A stretch of 64,000 nucleotides of DNA, from the NCBI GenBank assembly GCA_002692725.1, contig NZLU01000034.1, forward strand, positions 82,652-146,651. The letters run 5' to 3'. Positions 34,108-41,961 of this stretch are shown one piece after another (position 1 is the stretch's first letter; every line of letters starts with the position of its first letter). Source of the DNA: Ponticaulis sp. Lineage in GTDB: Bacteria > Pseudomonadota > Alphaproteobacteria > Caulobacterales > Hyphomonadaceae. The notes under the pieces are model-generated. The model was not told the origin of the DNA. It did not search any database and saw only the letters and a program-made list of their open reading frames with translations. Made by a program: the position numbers and the translations under genes.

Positions 34108-35721
34108 TCAGGCTTTCAGATCTTCAAGCATCATCCGAGCGCCGCGATCAGCCATCATGATGGTCGGCGTATTTGTGTTCCCTGAGGTGATTAGCGGCAT
34201 GGCCGAGGCATCGATCACGCGCAGGCCCTCCAGCCCACGAAACCTGAAGCGCTGATCGAGTGGCGCAGTCTCATCTGCGCCCATGGCGATTGTGCCCACT
34301 GGGTGGAAGATCGTCGTACCGATATCGCCCGCAGCTTTTTCGAGCTCAGCCTGATCGTCGCTGACGGACGGACCGGGCAGATATTCTTCAGGCCCGTAGC
34401 AGGCGAGTGCCGCCTGAGACATGAGCTGGCGTGTGACGCGAATGGCCTTGGCGGCCACGGCCTTGTCTTCATCGGTCGACAGATAATTCGGCGAGATATA
34501 AGGCGCATCGCGGGCAGACGGCGTCGTCACATAGATCTCACCACGCGAGGTCGGTCGCAGATTACAGGCACTGACCGTGACAGCATCGAAAGTATGGAGC
34601 GGGTCGCCAAATTTATCGAGCGAGAGCGGCTGCAGATGAAACTGCAGATCTGGGCGGTGCTGGCGCTCATCCGTTTTTGTGAAGATGCCGACCTGTGAGG
34701 GTGCCATGGTGAGCGGCCCCTTGCGGAAGAGCGCGTAGTCGAGCCCCATTGCTGCTTTGCCAAACAGGGAGTGATAGCGCGTGTTAAGCGTCGGCACGCC
34801 AGAGACTTTGTAAATGGCGCGCTGCTGAAGATGGTCCTGAAGGTTTCGCCCGACCTGTTGTTGATCAATACGGGGCCAGATGCCTGCCTTTTTGAGGTGT
34901 TCAGCCGGGCCAATGCCCGACCGGTTGAGGATCTGCACCGAACCAATACTTCCTGCCGCCAGAACAACGCCGGCGCGCGCCTTGATAACTCGTTTGCCAT
35001 CCGATTCATTCACGCGCACGCCGGTGACCCGGTCACCTTCCATGACGAGCGAATGTGTGAGAATGCCGGTTTCGATCTTCAGATTTCGGCGCTTTTGAAC
35101 CGGTTTGAGAAAACCTCTGGCGGCTGACCAGCGCGTGCCCGCTTTCTGGTTCACATGGAAATAGCCAGAGCCTGTATTGTCGCCGGTGTTGAAGTCGTCG
35201 GTTTTGGGAATGCCCATGTCCTCGGCAGCGTCTCGCAAGGCGTCGAGAATTGTCCAGCCGACGCGAGGAAACTCCACCCGCATTTCACCGCCAGTGCCAT
35301 GATGCTCGCTGTCTCCGAGGAAATGGTCTTCGATCCGACGAAAGGCGGGAAGCACATCCTCCCAGCCCCAATCGGTGAGGCCGAGCGCTTTCCAGCTTTC
35401 ATAATCCTCGCGCTGGCCGCGCATGGAGATCATGGCGTTGATGGCCGAAGACCCGCCCAGGGTTTTGCCCCGCGGATAGGCAAGATCACGTCCGTTCAGC
35501 CCAGGCTGGGGCTCTGTGCGGTACATCCAGTCAGATTTCGGATTGCCAATCGCGAACAGATATCCGACCGGAATCTTATACCAGATCCAGTTGTCCGGTT
35601 TGCCCGCCTCGAGAAGCAGAATGCGTAAATCCTCTCGTTCGGAGAGACGGTTGGCGAGCACACAGCCCGCCGACCCCGCACCGACGATGATGATGTCGAA
35701 TTCCTGCTCTTCGGCAGACAC
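34108..35721 (-). CDS. GMC-family FAD oxidoreductase (choline dehydrogenase-like)
   Basis: A 537-residue alcohol dehydrogenase of the glucose-methanol-choline family. N-terminal FAD site DIIIVGAGSAGCVLANRLSE; GMC signature 1 YPRGKTLGGSSAINAM; signature 2 GVVLAAGSIGSVQILNRSGIG; the C-terminal HPVGTIAMG and NTNTPTIMMADRGA carry the catalytic His and Asn. The substrate is an unknown alcohol. Starts with GTG at 35721, nine bases after the esterase gene stop, so it is likely co-transcribed with the esterase. Confidence 0.92.
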   Translation of the reverse strand: MSAEEQEFDIIIVGAGSAGCVLANRLSEREDLRILLLEAGKPDNWIWYKIPVGYLFAIGNPKSDWMYRTEPQPGLNGRDLAYPRGKTLGGSSAINAMISMRGQREDYESWKALGLTDWGWEDVLPAFRRIEDHFLGDSEHHGTGGEMRVEFPRVGWTILDALRDAAEDMGIPKTDDFNTGDNTGSGYFHVNQKAGTRWSAARGFLKPVQKRRNLKIETGILTHSLVMEGDRVTGVRVNESDGKRVIKARAGVVLAAGSIGSVQILNRSGIGPAEHLKKAGIWPRIDQQQVGRNLQDHLQQRAIYKVSGVPTLNTRYHSLFGKAAMGLDYALFRKGPLTMAPSQVGIFTKTDERQHRPDLQFHLQPLSLDKFGDPLHTFDAVTVSACNLRPTSRGEIYVTTPSARDAPYISPNYLSTDEDKAVAAKAIRVTRQLMSQAALACYGPEEYLPGPSVSDDQAELEKAAGDIGTTIFHPVGTIAMGADETAPLDQRFRFRGLEGLRVIDASAMPLITSGNTNTPTIMMADRGARMMLEDLKA

Positions 35722-35730
35722 GATAGCGCT

Positions 35731-37338
35731 CTATTCGTTTTTAAACAGAACGCCGCCTTCTGCATCGAAATAGTCTTCATCGACTTCAGAGACGGTGTTG
35801 AAGCGCATGGCCTGAAGATCGTCTTCCGTCACGGATGGCCAGAACGGCAGGCCGCGCGCATTCGGGTCACCATGACGGGCAAAGCTGATCCAAGCTTCGC
35901 TGACCTGATCGGCTACCTTTTGCGGTACTTCCAAATCACTTCCGACCATGGATTCGGAATTACCGAGCGTATCGAATGCAAAGGGAATTTCGAGCGCGTG
36001 CGGGGTTTTGTAAATGCCACCAACCACAGGTGTTTCCCAGTCAAACTGATACAGCCAGACGGGAGCTGTGCCCTGCTCGGCCTTTTTCTTGGCCTGACGC
36101 ACCGCATTGGCGGAATAGCGGACGTCTGAGGCCATTGCGACGAGGATCTGGCCGTCGGAATAGTCCGGAAACTCTCCACGATAGGCTTCAACGATGTCTT
36201 CGAACTCGTCCTCGGTGACAAACTCGCCAATCAATCCTTTGACAGCCTGAAAGCTGAGCGTTGGCTCGCTTGAGCCGGGACGCATCAGCCAGAGCGAAAG
36301 CTCGTCCTTATTTGACCCTATCAGCATCGGGACATCAGCGTTTGGCTGCGGTGCAGGCGCTGTGAAGGGATCGTATTTCAGCGAACGACCATCGACGACC
36401 GGACCCCAGGAAAAGCTTCTGCTGGACATGGCGGCGGCTTTTCGCAAGCCCGCAATTATCTCATCCTGGGTGAGCACCTTAAGCCCTTCCAGATCACCTC
36501 CTTCAAGTCCAACGGCTTTCAGAAAGTCGAGCGTGTCCCTGTGGGCCTGTTCAGGAGTACGAAAACTGAGCATTGATCCAGACTGGACGATGGCGCGGTC
36601 GAACAAACCTTCTGCCATACCCATAGCGTTCAGAACAGAAACCTTACGGCCACCACCGGACTCGCCGAAAATAGTGACGTTTTCCGGGTTGCCGCCGAAT
36701 GTCCCAATATTGTCGCGAACCCATTCAAGGGCCTGAACCATATCCAGCGTGCCAACATTGCCGCTGTCAGCATAGGCCGGGTCATCTGTCATGCCGGCAA
36801 GGTAGAGATATCCGAGTGCGTTCAGGCGGTGATTGATGCTGACGACCACAACGTCGCCCCGATTGGCAAGGTTAACGCCTTCATAGGCTGTACTGGAGCC
36901 AGAACCACTCTGAAAACCACCGCCATGAAGCCAGACCATGACGGGGCGTCTGCGGTCATCAAGGCCTGGTGTCCAGATGTTCAGGCCCAGCATGTTTTCG
37001 CTCATTTCAGGAACAGGGTCGGGTTGCCAGGAAGCAAACACGGCGGTGTTGCCGGCAAGCTGCGGAGTGGTGTCCGGATAGCTGTTGGCTTCAAGAATGC
37101 CGCCCCATGGTTCTGGTGGCTGAGGAGGTTCGAAGCGGGTGACCGAAGTGTCGGCACCATAGGGAATGCCGAGGAAGACATTGACGCCATCTTTTACATG
37201 CCCCTGAACCTTGCCGTACTGGGTTTCTGCGATGGGTTCAGCTTGCGAAATCGGAGCGGCCTCTTGCGCAAGAGCAGGAATTTGCGGGGTAAAGAGCAAA
37301 GTAGTGGCGGCAAAGCCAGCCAGGAACAGGCGTTTCAA
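35731..37338 (-). CDS. Secreted type-B carboxylesterase
   Basis: A 535-residue alpha/beta hydrolase with a signal peptide (MKRLFLAGF..PALAQ). Oxyanion region VMVWLHGGGFQSGSGSS, the nucleophile elbow FGESGGG, the acidic residue of GSNKDELSLW-type loop, and a late His in SFARHGDPN. This is the cholinesterase/carboxylesterase B family (PF00135). It acts in the periplasm or outside on an ester. A GMC oxidoreductase gene follows nine bases later; the esterase may release the alcohol that it oxidises. Confidence 0.9.
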   Translation of the reverse strand: MKRLFLAGFAATTLLFTPQIPALAQEAAPISQAEPIAETQYGKVQGHVKDGVNVFLGIPYGADTSVTRFEPPQPPEPWGGILEANSYPDTTPQLAGNTAVFASWQPDPVPEMSENMLGLNIWTPGLDDRRRPVMVWLHGGGFQSGSGSSTAYEGVNLANRGDVVVVSINHRLNALGYLYLAGMTDDPAYADSGNVGTLDMVQALEWVRDNIGTFGGNPENVTIFGESGGGRKVSVLNAMGMAEGLFDRAIVQSGSMLSFRTPEQAHRDTLDFLKAVGLEGGDLEGLKVLTQDEIIAGLRKAAAMSSRSFSWGPVVDGRSLKYDPFTAPAPQPNADVPMLIGSNKDELSLWLMRPGSSEPTLSFQAVKGLIGEFVTEDEFEDIVEAYRGEFPDYSDGQILVAMASDVRYSANAVRQAKKKAEQGTAPVWLYQFDWETPVVGGIYKTPHALEIPFAFDTLGNSESMVGSDLEVPQKVADQVSEAWISFARHGDPNARGLPFWPSVTEDDLQAMRFNTVSEVDEDYFDAEGGVLFKNE

Positions 37339-37496
37339 GTTCTATTCTCCCTCGTCGTCCGGTCATCGGATCTTGGCGCCTTGCATAAAGCAAGCGACCA
37401 AAGGCCGCAAATAATCGTTCCGTGAATAGCTTGTTGCGATCCGGGGAATGTCTTCTACTCGTCTGCTGGAGATGCAAGGCGCAGAGGCGTTGAGAC

Positions 37497-38498
37497 ATGG
37501 GTGAAACAGAAAAGCCGTCCCAGTCTGTCCGATTGAGGGTTGGCTGGCGGTTGCTGAAGGTATTTCTGATTGTTCTCTTTGTCGGCATTGCGTTGAATGC
37601 GCTGATCCTGGCGATTGGCGCGGGTGCGGGCGGTGTGACCATCTCACTGACGGTTTTACTCGCTCTGCCATTCTTCCTGAGCGCGTTGATGATCTATTTG
37701 ATTAAGACGGACGCGGATGGCAGCGGGACTTACTATTACTGGGCGCCGGTGATCACGGTGGTCGGACTGATTACGGTGGGCGGGGTGTTGATCCGGGAGG
37801 GCGTTGTCTGCCTCATCATGGTGCTGCCGCTTTGGGTGCCAATGGCGATCTGGGGCGCGCTGACTGTGCGCGGGTATCAGCGCGCTGCCCATAAAGATGC
37901 ATCCCAGATCAAAGTTTTTGAGCTAAGTTCGCTGACCCTCATTCCAGTCGTGATTATGGGGCTGGATGTCGGTCTGCCGCAAAACATCTCAACGTTCGAA
38001 GTTCGTCGGAGTATTGTGCTCGATGCGACGCCCGAAGAGATCTGGCCTCTGCTTTTGGAGCTCGACGACCTCTCTGTGGAAGAGGGGAAGTGGAATGTGA
38101 CCCAGAACCTTTTGCAGATTCCACGGCCCGCGTCGGCCCTGGTGACAGGTAAGGGTGAAGGCGCGGTTCGTGCGGCCCGTTGGGGCGAACATATCCGATT
38201 TGAGGAGCATATTTCGGATTGGGCTGAGCACCAGCGTCTGGTCTGGAAATTCGTCTTTCCGGATGACTCGATCAGTGCCTATACCGACTCGCATATTCAC
38301 CCTCAGGGACCGCATCTACGCATTGAACAAGGCGGCTATGAACTGACGGAATTGGGCAGTGGTCAAACCCGGCTGGAACTCTATACCCGCTATGAGGCGG
38401 AGACGCCGGTCAATCTGTATGCGGCGCTTTGGGGTGAGCTGATCCTTGGAGACATCCAATCCAATATCCTGTCGATTCTTGATCAGCGTCTCGATTGA
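37497..38498 (+). CDS. Membrane protein with C-terminal SRPBCC-like domain
   Basis: A 333-residue protein in two halves. Residues ~18-155 contain about five hydrophobic membrane segments. Residues ~180-333 (RRSIVLDATPEEIWPLLLELDDL, ending YAALWGELILGDIQSNIL) have the START/SRPBCC polyketide-cyclase look: a strand, then the PEEIWPLL helix and a long C-terminal helix. Such a combination is seen in some bacterial families of unknown function. Divergent from the esterase gene. Function unknown; a lipid-binding role is possible. Confidence 0.72.
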   Translation: MGETEKPSQSVRLRVGWRLLKVFLIVLFVGIALNALILAIGAGAGGVTISLTVLLALPFFLSALMIYLIKTDADGSGTYYYWAPVITVVGLITVGGVLIREGVVCLIMVLPLWVPMAIWGALTVRGYQRAAHKDASQIKVFELSSLTLIPVVIMGLDVGLPQNISTFEVRRSIVLDATPEEIWPLLLELDDLSVEEGKWNVTQNLLQIPRPASALVTGKGEGAVRAARWGEHIRFEEHISDWAEHQRLVWKFVFPDDSISAYTDSHIHPQGPHLRIEQGGYELTELGSGQTRLELYTRYEAETPVNLYAALWGELILGDIQSNILSILDQRLD

Positions 38499-38604
38499 AA
38501 TTTCTCAAAAAATCAAACGACAGACAGGAATGAGGTTTAACCTTAGTGCCTTAATCTTCTTATCGGGCCGTCAGAAGACAGCCTGATAATGAGGAGCTCA
38601 AGAA

Positions 38605-39606
38605 ATGAGCCTGACCAGCATCAGAGACAGCTATCACGAGGTCTTTCAGACGCTGCGCAAAGTTGCAGAGCGCGAAGACGCGACTGCAGACCGCGCGAAA
38701 CCGCGCGAGATCTATGGCGCGAAGCTATCCGACAAACCAGCGTTCGAAGTTTCCCTGTCGGCCGAGGCTAGCCAGAAAACCGAAAAGAGCGAGGTGCCAG
38801 ACGTCGACCCACGCGTCGAGGCGCTGTCCCGGGAAAAAGGCCGTGCGCGCGAAAGGCTGATTGAACTGGGCAAGCAGATCAAGCTTGTGCGGAAGATCTG
38901 GCAATATCAGCCCAAAGAACTTGCAAAACAGCTGATCCGGCTGGCGCAGGAGCTGAAGGATGTTCTGACAGATTATAAGAAAGCCCAGAAGGAACTCGCC
39001 GAGCTTCGGGGGTCGATGTCGTCGGGCGGGGCAGGCATGGCCATGCCAAATGTTTCGATCCCGTCAGCGACACCGCCCTCCGCCGAGACATCAGAAGACG
39101 GCGAAACTCCTTCACCTGACGATATGCAGAAAGACGCGGAACAGGCCGTAGAGTTTGCGGAAGCCGAGTTGGCGCATCTGCCGGACGAAACTGAAGATGA
39201 AGTAGCCAGCGTCCCGGTCCCGGCCGAAGAGCCTGACGAGCGTGTGCCAGACACTGATGAGACCTCGCTCAAGGGGCTCACAGCCTATGGCCCGATGAAA
39301 ATTGAACGATTCCGTCTCGATCAGACCCCGGAGGCCTTCGAACTGAGAGGCGATCTGGAGTTTGTGAATGGTGCCAAAAGCCTGCTGAAGGAGCTGAAAG
39401 ACGCCTTTGGCGACGTGAAACGATGGGCCATCGGGTTTGATCAGGATGGGAAAGACGACCGGAAACTCTATGAACTCACGGGAAAAGTGCTCAAGAAACT
39501 GGAAAAGGATTTGACCGATTATGAGGTGGAGCTGAGGGAGATGATGCCGCCTGCCATCTGGGTTTCAAGGGCCGTTCCAGCGGGTCTTTCGGTTAATAAT
39601 GGTTGA
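38605..39606 (+). CDS. Hypothetical coiled-coil protein, 333 aa
   Basis: No signal peptide or membrane segment. A charged, helix-forming stretch (residues ~70-135: EKGRARERLIELGKQIKLVRK and on) predicts coiled coil, then a low-complexity Pro/Glu/Asp region (~140-215), then a compact C-terminal part (GLTAYGPMKIERFRL..GDLEFVNGAKSLLKELKDAFG..) ending with helices. It is not similar to a family I know. Ribosome site GAGGAG precedes the ATG. It may be a structural or regulatory cytoplasmic protein. Confidence 0.7.
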   Translation: MSLTSIRDSYHEVFQTLRKVAEREDATADRAKPREIYGAKLSDKPAFEVSLSAEASQKTEKSEVPDVDPRVEALSREKGRARERLIELGKQIKLVRKIWQYQPKELAKQLIRLAQELKDVLTDYKKAQKELAELRGSMSSGGAGMAMPNVSIPSATPPSAETSEDGETPSPDDMQKDAEQAVEFAEAELAHLPDETEDEVASVPVPAEEPDERVPDTDETSLKGLTAYGPMKIERFRLDQTPEAFELRGDLEFVNGAKSLLKELKDAFGDVKRWAIGFDQDGKDDRKLYELTGKVLKKLEKDLTDYEVELREMMPPAIWVSRAVPAGLSVNNG

Positions 39607-39703
39607 ACATATTTTGTAAAATTCGCCCGCGAGGCGTAATACATGGCCAATAAAACTACCTCATGGTTAAACTACCTTGGGGAGAAATTGGGAGTTTTCT
39701 GCC

Positions 39704-39916
39704 ATGACACAGCGTTTACAAGAAGGGATTCTGTTTGCGACCGGAGACCGCGCAGCGTTATGTTTTCATATGTGGGCAGCTGTTCTGATTGCATCACTAT
39801 TTCTTCTGTTCCTGACGCCGATCGCCGGTCTTTTGGGTATTGTTGCAGCTTTTGGGTTCAGTTTTCTCGCCGTCCGGTTATCTCGCGGATCACGTGTTCA
39901 GCCTGAAGCATTCTGA
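39704..39916 (+). CDS. Small membrane protein, 70 aa
   Basis: Two closely spaced hydrophobic stretches (AAVLIASLFLLFL and GLLGIVAAFGFSFLAV) after a short polar head; no known family. The start is ATG 39704 with GGGAG ten bases upstream. Upstream lie a weak CtrA-like half-site pair (TTAA-N7-TGAA near 39593) and GGTTAAAC, too degenerate to rely on. Confidence 0.55.
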   Translation: MTQRLQEGILFATGDRAALCFHMWAAVLIASLFLLFLTPIAGLLGIVAAFGFSFLAVRLSRGSRVQPEAF

Positions 39917-39979
39917 TCACACAATTGCGTCACGCCCGCTTGACTGGTCGGTGAATGGTTTGCGCACTATCTGAACGGT

Positions 39980-40519
39980 ATGATGCTAACTTTTCCTACC
40001 GTACTATCCCGACGCAAAATCTTGTTTGGCGGAAGTTCCGCTCTCATACTGACGGCCTGTTCAGGCGGTGCTGCAGACTCCAATCCGACACTCCAGCCCG
40101 ATATTGGTAGCAATCCTGATGGCACGGACTGGGCGGCGCTGACCGAGGAGGAATGGCGGGACCGATTGTCGCCTGCTGCATTTCGCGTGCTGCGCAAGGA
40201 AGATACCGAACGCCCTTTCACCTCCCCGTTAAACGAGGAAAAGCGCGATGGGATATACCATTGCGCGGGGTGTGATCTGGCGCTCTTCTCCAGCGAACAG
40301 AAATACGATTCCGGAACCGGCTGGCCCAGTTTTTGGGCGCATCTGGATGGGGTCATGGGTACAAAAGCCGACAACAAATTCTTCATGCAGCGCACGGAAT
40401 ATCACTGTATTCGCTGCGGCGGACATCAGGGGCATGTGTTTAATGATGGTCCGGCACCCACTGGCGAACGCTGGTGCAATAATGGAGTCGCGCTGACATT
40501 CAGGCCTACGACCGCCTGA
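39980..40519 (+). CDS. msrB: Exported lipoprotein methionine-R-sulfoxide reductase B
   Basis: A 179-residue MsrB with a twin-arginine-like signal SRRKILFGG followed by the lipobox LTAC, so it is probably periplasmic and lipid-anchored, unlike the usual cytosolic MsrB. Zinc cysteines CAGC and CIRC, the SGTGWPSF substrate loop, and catalytic Cys in RWCNNGVAL (normally RYCxNxxxL) are all present. It repairs oxidised Met in exported proteins. The start is at ATG 39980 or 39983; no ribosome site is obvious, so it may be leaderless. Confidence 0.92.
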   Translation: MMLTFPTVLSRRKILFGGSSALILTACSGGAADSNPTLQPDIGSNPDGTDWAALTEEEWRDRLSPAAFRVLRKEDTERPFTSPLNEEKRDGIYHCAGCDLALFSSEQKYDSGTGWPSFWAHLDGVMGTKADNKFFMQRTEYHCIRCGGHQGHVFNDGPAPTGERWCNNGVALTFRPTTA

Positions 40520-40521
40520 GT

Positions 40522-41220
40522 TTATCCCAGACCCGGCTGGCTCTGTGGCGGGGCCTGAAGGCCAGGCGCCGTCATCCGGTCATTCACACGGAACCAGCCC
40601 GCTATAGAATACCGGTCGCGCGTGGTTGGGAGAACTTCGTGCGGAATTTCCTCGGACAGAAATAACACCAGTGTGCCTGAGGCCGGTAGAATACGGGCAA
40701 GCGGCACAGCAGCCTCATCCTCACCGACAGGATAAATCACCAAAGCGCCGTCGTCGCTCTCCTGCCAGTCCTCATTGAGATAAAACACGCTTGAGAGCAT
40801 GCGGTTTCTTGTGCCCCGGAACGCATCGACATGGCGACGGTAAAACCCGCCGGGTTCATAGACTGCGAAATGGGCCTCATAGGAGAACAGCCCGAGGAAA
40901 AGCTCGCGATTGACCGTCTGACGCACGGTTTCCATCAGATCGAGATAGTCGCATTGCGCAGACGTAGAGCGGTCAAACCAGCGCGTCTTGTCGCGCCGGA
41001 CAGAGAGGTCAACGGTGTAGTCGTCAACACGACCGACACCTGCATGCTCCAGCCGGTCTGAAGCATGTTTCGCTATGGCTTCATGGCGCAGACGGTGTGT
41101 GAGCTCCGACGGGATAAGGTCGTGAATGACCACAAACCCCTGATCGGCCAGCGCTGCGGGCCAGTTGGGACGATCAAATATGGCGGGTCCAGCGGCGTGC
41201 GCCGGAGTGAAAGCGTTCAT
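40522..41220 (-). CDS. 2-oxoglutarate/Fe(II) dioxygenase, prolyl-hydroxylase-like
   Basis: A 232-residue dioxygenase. Iron ligands: HVD in RRHVDAFRGTRN and the distal His in EIPHEVLPTTRDRYSIAGWF, with the 2OG-binding Arg following. The RYSIAGWFR ending is typical of the SM-20/EGLN-like bacterial family. The start is taken at ATG 41220 with GCAGGGCAGA in front rather than at 41262. It converges on msrB with two bases between stops. The protein substrate is unknown. Confidence 0.85.
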   Translation of the reverse strand: MNAFTPAHAAGPAIFDRPNWPAALADQGFVVIHDLIPSELTHRLRHEAIAKHASDRLEHAGVGRVDDYTVDLSVRRDKTRWFDRSTSAQCDYLDLMETVRQTVNRELFLGLFSYEAHFAVYEPGGFYRRHVDAFRGTRNRMLSSVFYLNEDWQESDDGALVIYPVGEDEAAVPLARILPASGTLVLFLSEEIPHEVLPTTRDRYSIAGWFRVNDRMTAPGLQAPPQSQPGLG

Positions 41221-41328
41221 TCTGCCCTGCAGGCAATTGGAAAAAGTCGTGCGAGCTATCATGAATTTCCGAGATTTGCCAGCGAAATCAGGAGCTGATA
41301 GTTGGCTGCCCTGTAGAGGACGATCGCC

Positions 41329-41844
41329 ATGACCATAGACATTCTGAGAGCTGCACCGGGGGATGAGGCAGCGCTTTCATATATCGGCGCCAAAACCTTC
41401 TCAGACAAATTTGCCCATCTCTATAAGCCAGAAGATCTGGCGCTGTTCCTGGAAACATCGCACGCGGTGGACGCCTATAAATCTCATCTCGCCAATCCCG
41501 AGATGGGGATATGGAAGGCGGTGGACCAGGACGGCCGAATTGTCGGTTATGCGGTGGCTGGTCCCTGCGGTCTTCCGGTGGAAGACATGCCCGACGGCGC
41601 GATGGAAATTGCCAGATTATATGTCGACGAGTCGGCTCAGGGGCAGGGTTTGGGCCGGAAACTGATGGATGAGATGCTCGCCTGGCTCGATCGCGATGGC
41701 CGCCCGCCGCTCTATCTGTCCGTTTACAAGTATAATGACGGCGCTCAGCGTTTTTATCATCGTTATGGCTTTGAATATCTTAAAGAATACCGCTATCGGG
41801 TCGGGAATCATTTTGACCCGGAATATCTCTATATCAGGCGCTGA
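41329..41844 (+). CDS. GNAT-family acetyltransferase
   Basis: A 171-residue acetyl-CoA-dependent transferase. The acetyl-CoA loop is ARLYVDESAQGQGLGRKLMDEML (Q/R-x-x-G-x-G pattern) and the C-terminal YLSVYKYNDGAQRFYHRYGF is the usual beta4/alpha4/beta5 region. Spermidine or protein substrate cannot be told. A perfect palindrome follows its stop. Confidence 0.9.
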   Translation: MTIDILRAAPGDEAALSYIGAKTFSDKFAHLYKPEDLALFLETSHAVDAYKSHLANPEMGIWKAVDQDGRIVGYAVAGPCGLPVEDMPDGAMEIARLYVDESAQGQGLGRKLMDEMLAWLDRDGRPPLYLSVYKYNDGAQRFYHRYGFEYLKEYRYRVGNHFDPEYLYIRR

Positions 41845-41848
41845 TCAT

Positions 41849-41860
41849 GTTTGCGCAAAC
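41849..41860. promoter_or_regulatory. 12-bp palindrome GTTTGCGCAAAC
   Basis: Perfect self-complementary 12-mer with no spacer, 102 bases before the next gene's start. Could be an operator for the exported 655-residue protein gene. Regulator unknown. Confidence 0.35.
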
Positions 41861-41925
41861 TGTAATAAGATGACAAAATTTACCGAAAAACGATAAATTT
41901 ATGTTGCAGTTGTCACATTCCGCGT

Positions 41926-41949
41926 GTTTAACTCTCTTCGGAGTTGAAC
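41926..41949 (+). promoter_or_regulatory. Leader hairpin abutting the ribosome site
   Basis: GTTTAACTC (41926-41934), loop TCTTCG, GAGTTGAAC (41941-41949) gives a nine-pair stem (one G-T pair), or in another register a CTC-TTCG-GAG tetraloop. It ends one base before AGAGGAA, the ribosome site of the next gene, so it may protect the mRNA end or modulate translation. Confidence 0.4.
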
Positions 41950-41961
41950 AAGAGGAATACC

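Noticed and set aside
39593..39607. CtrA-like site TTAA-N7-TGAA before the 70-residue membrane protein gene
   Set aside because: One half is mismatched and the site overlaps the end of the previous gene; no supporting second site.
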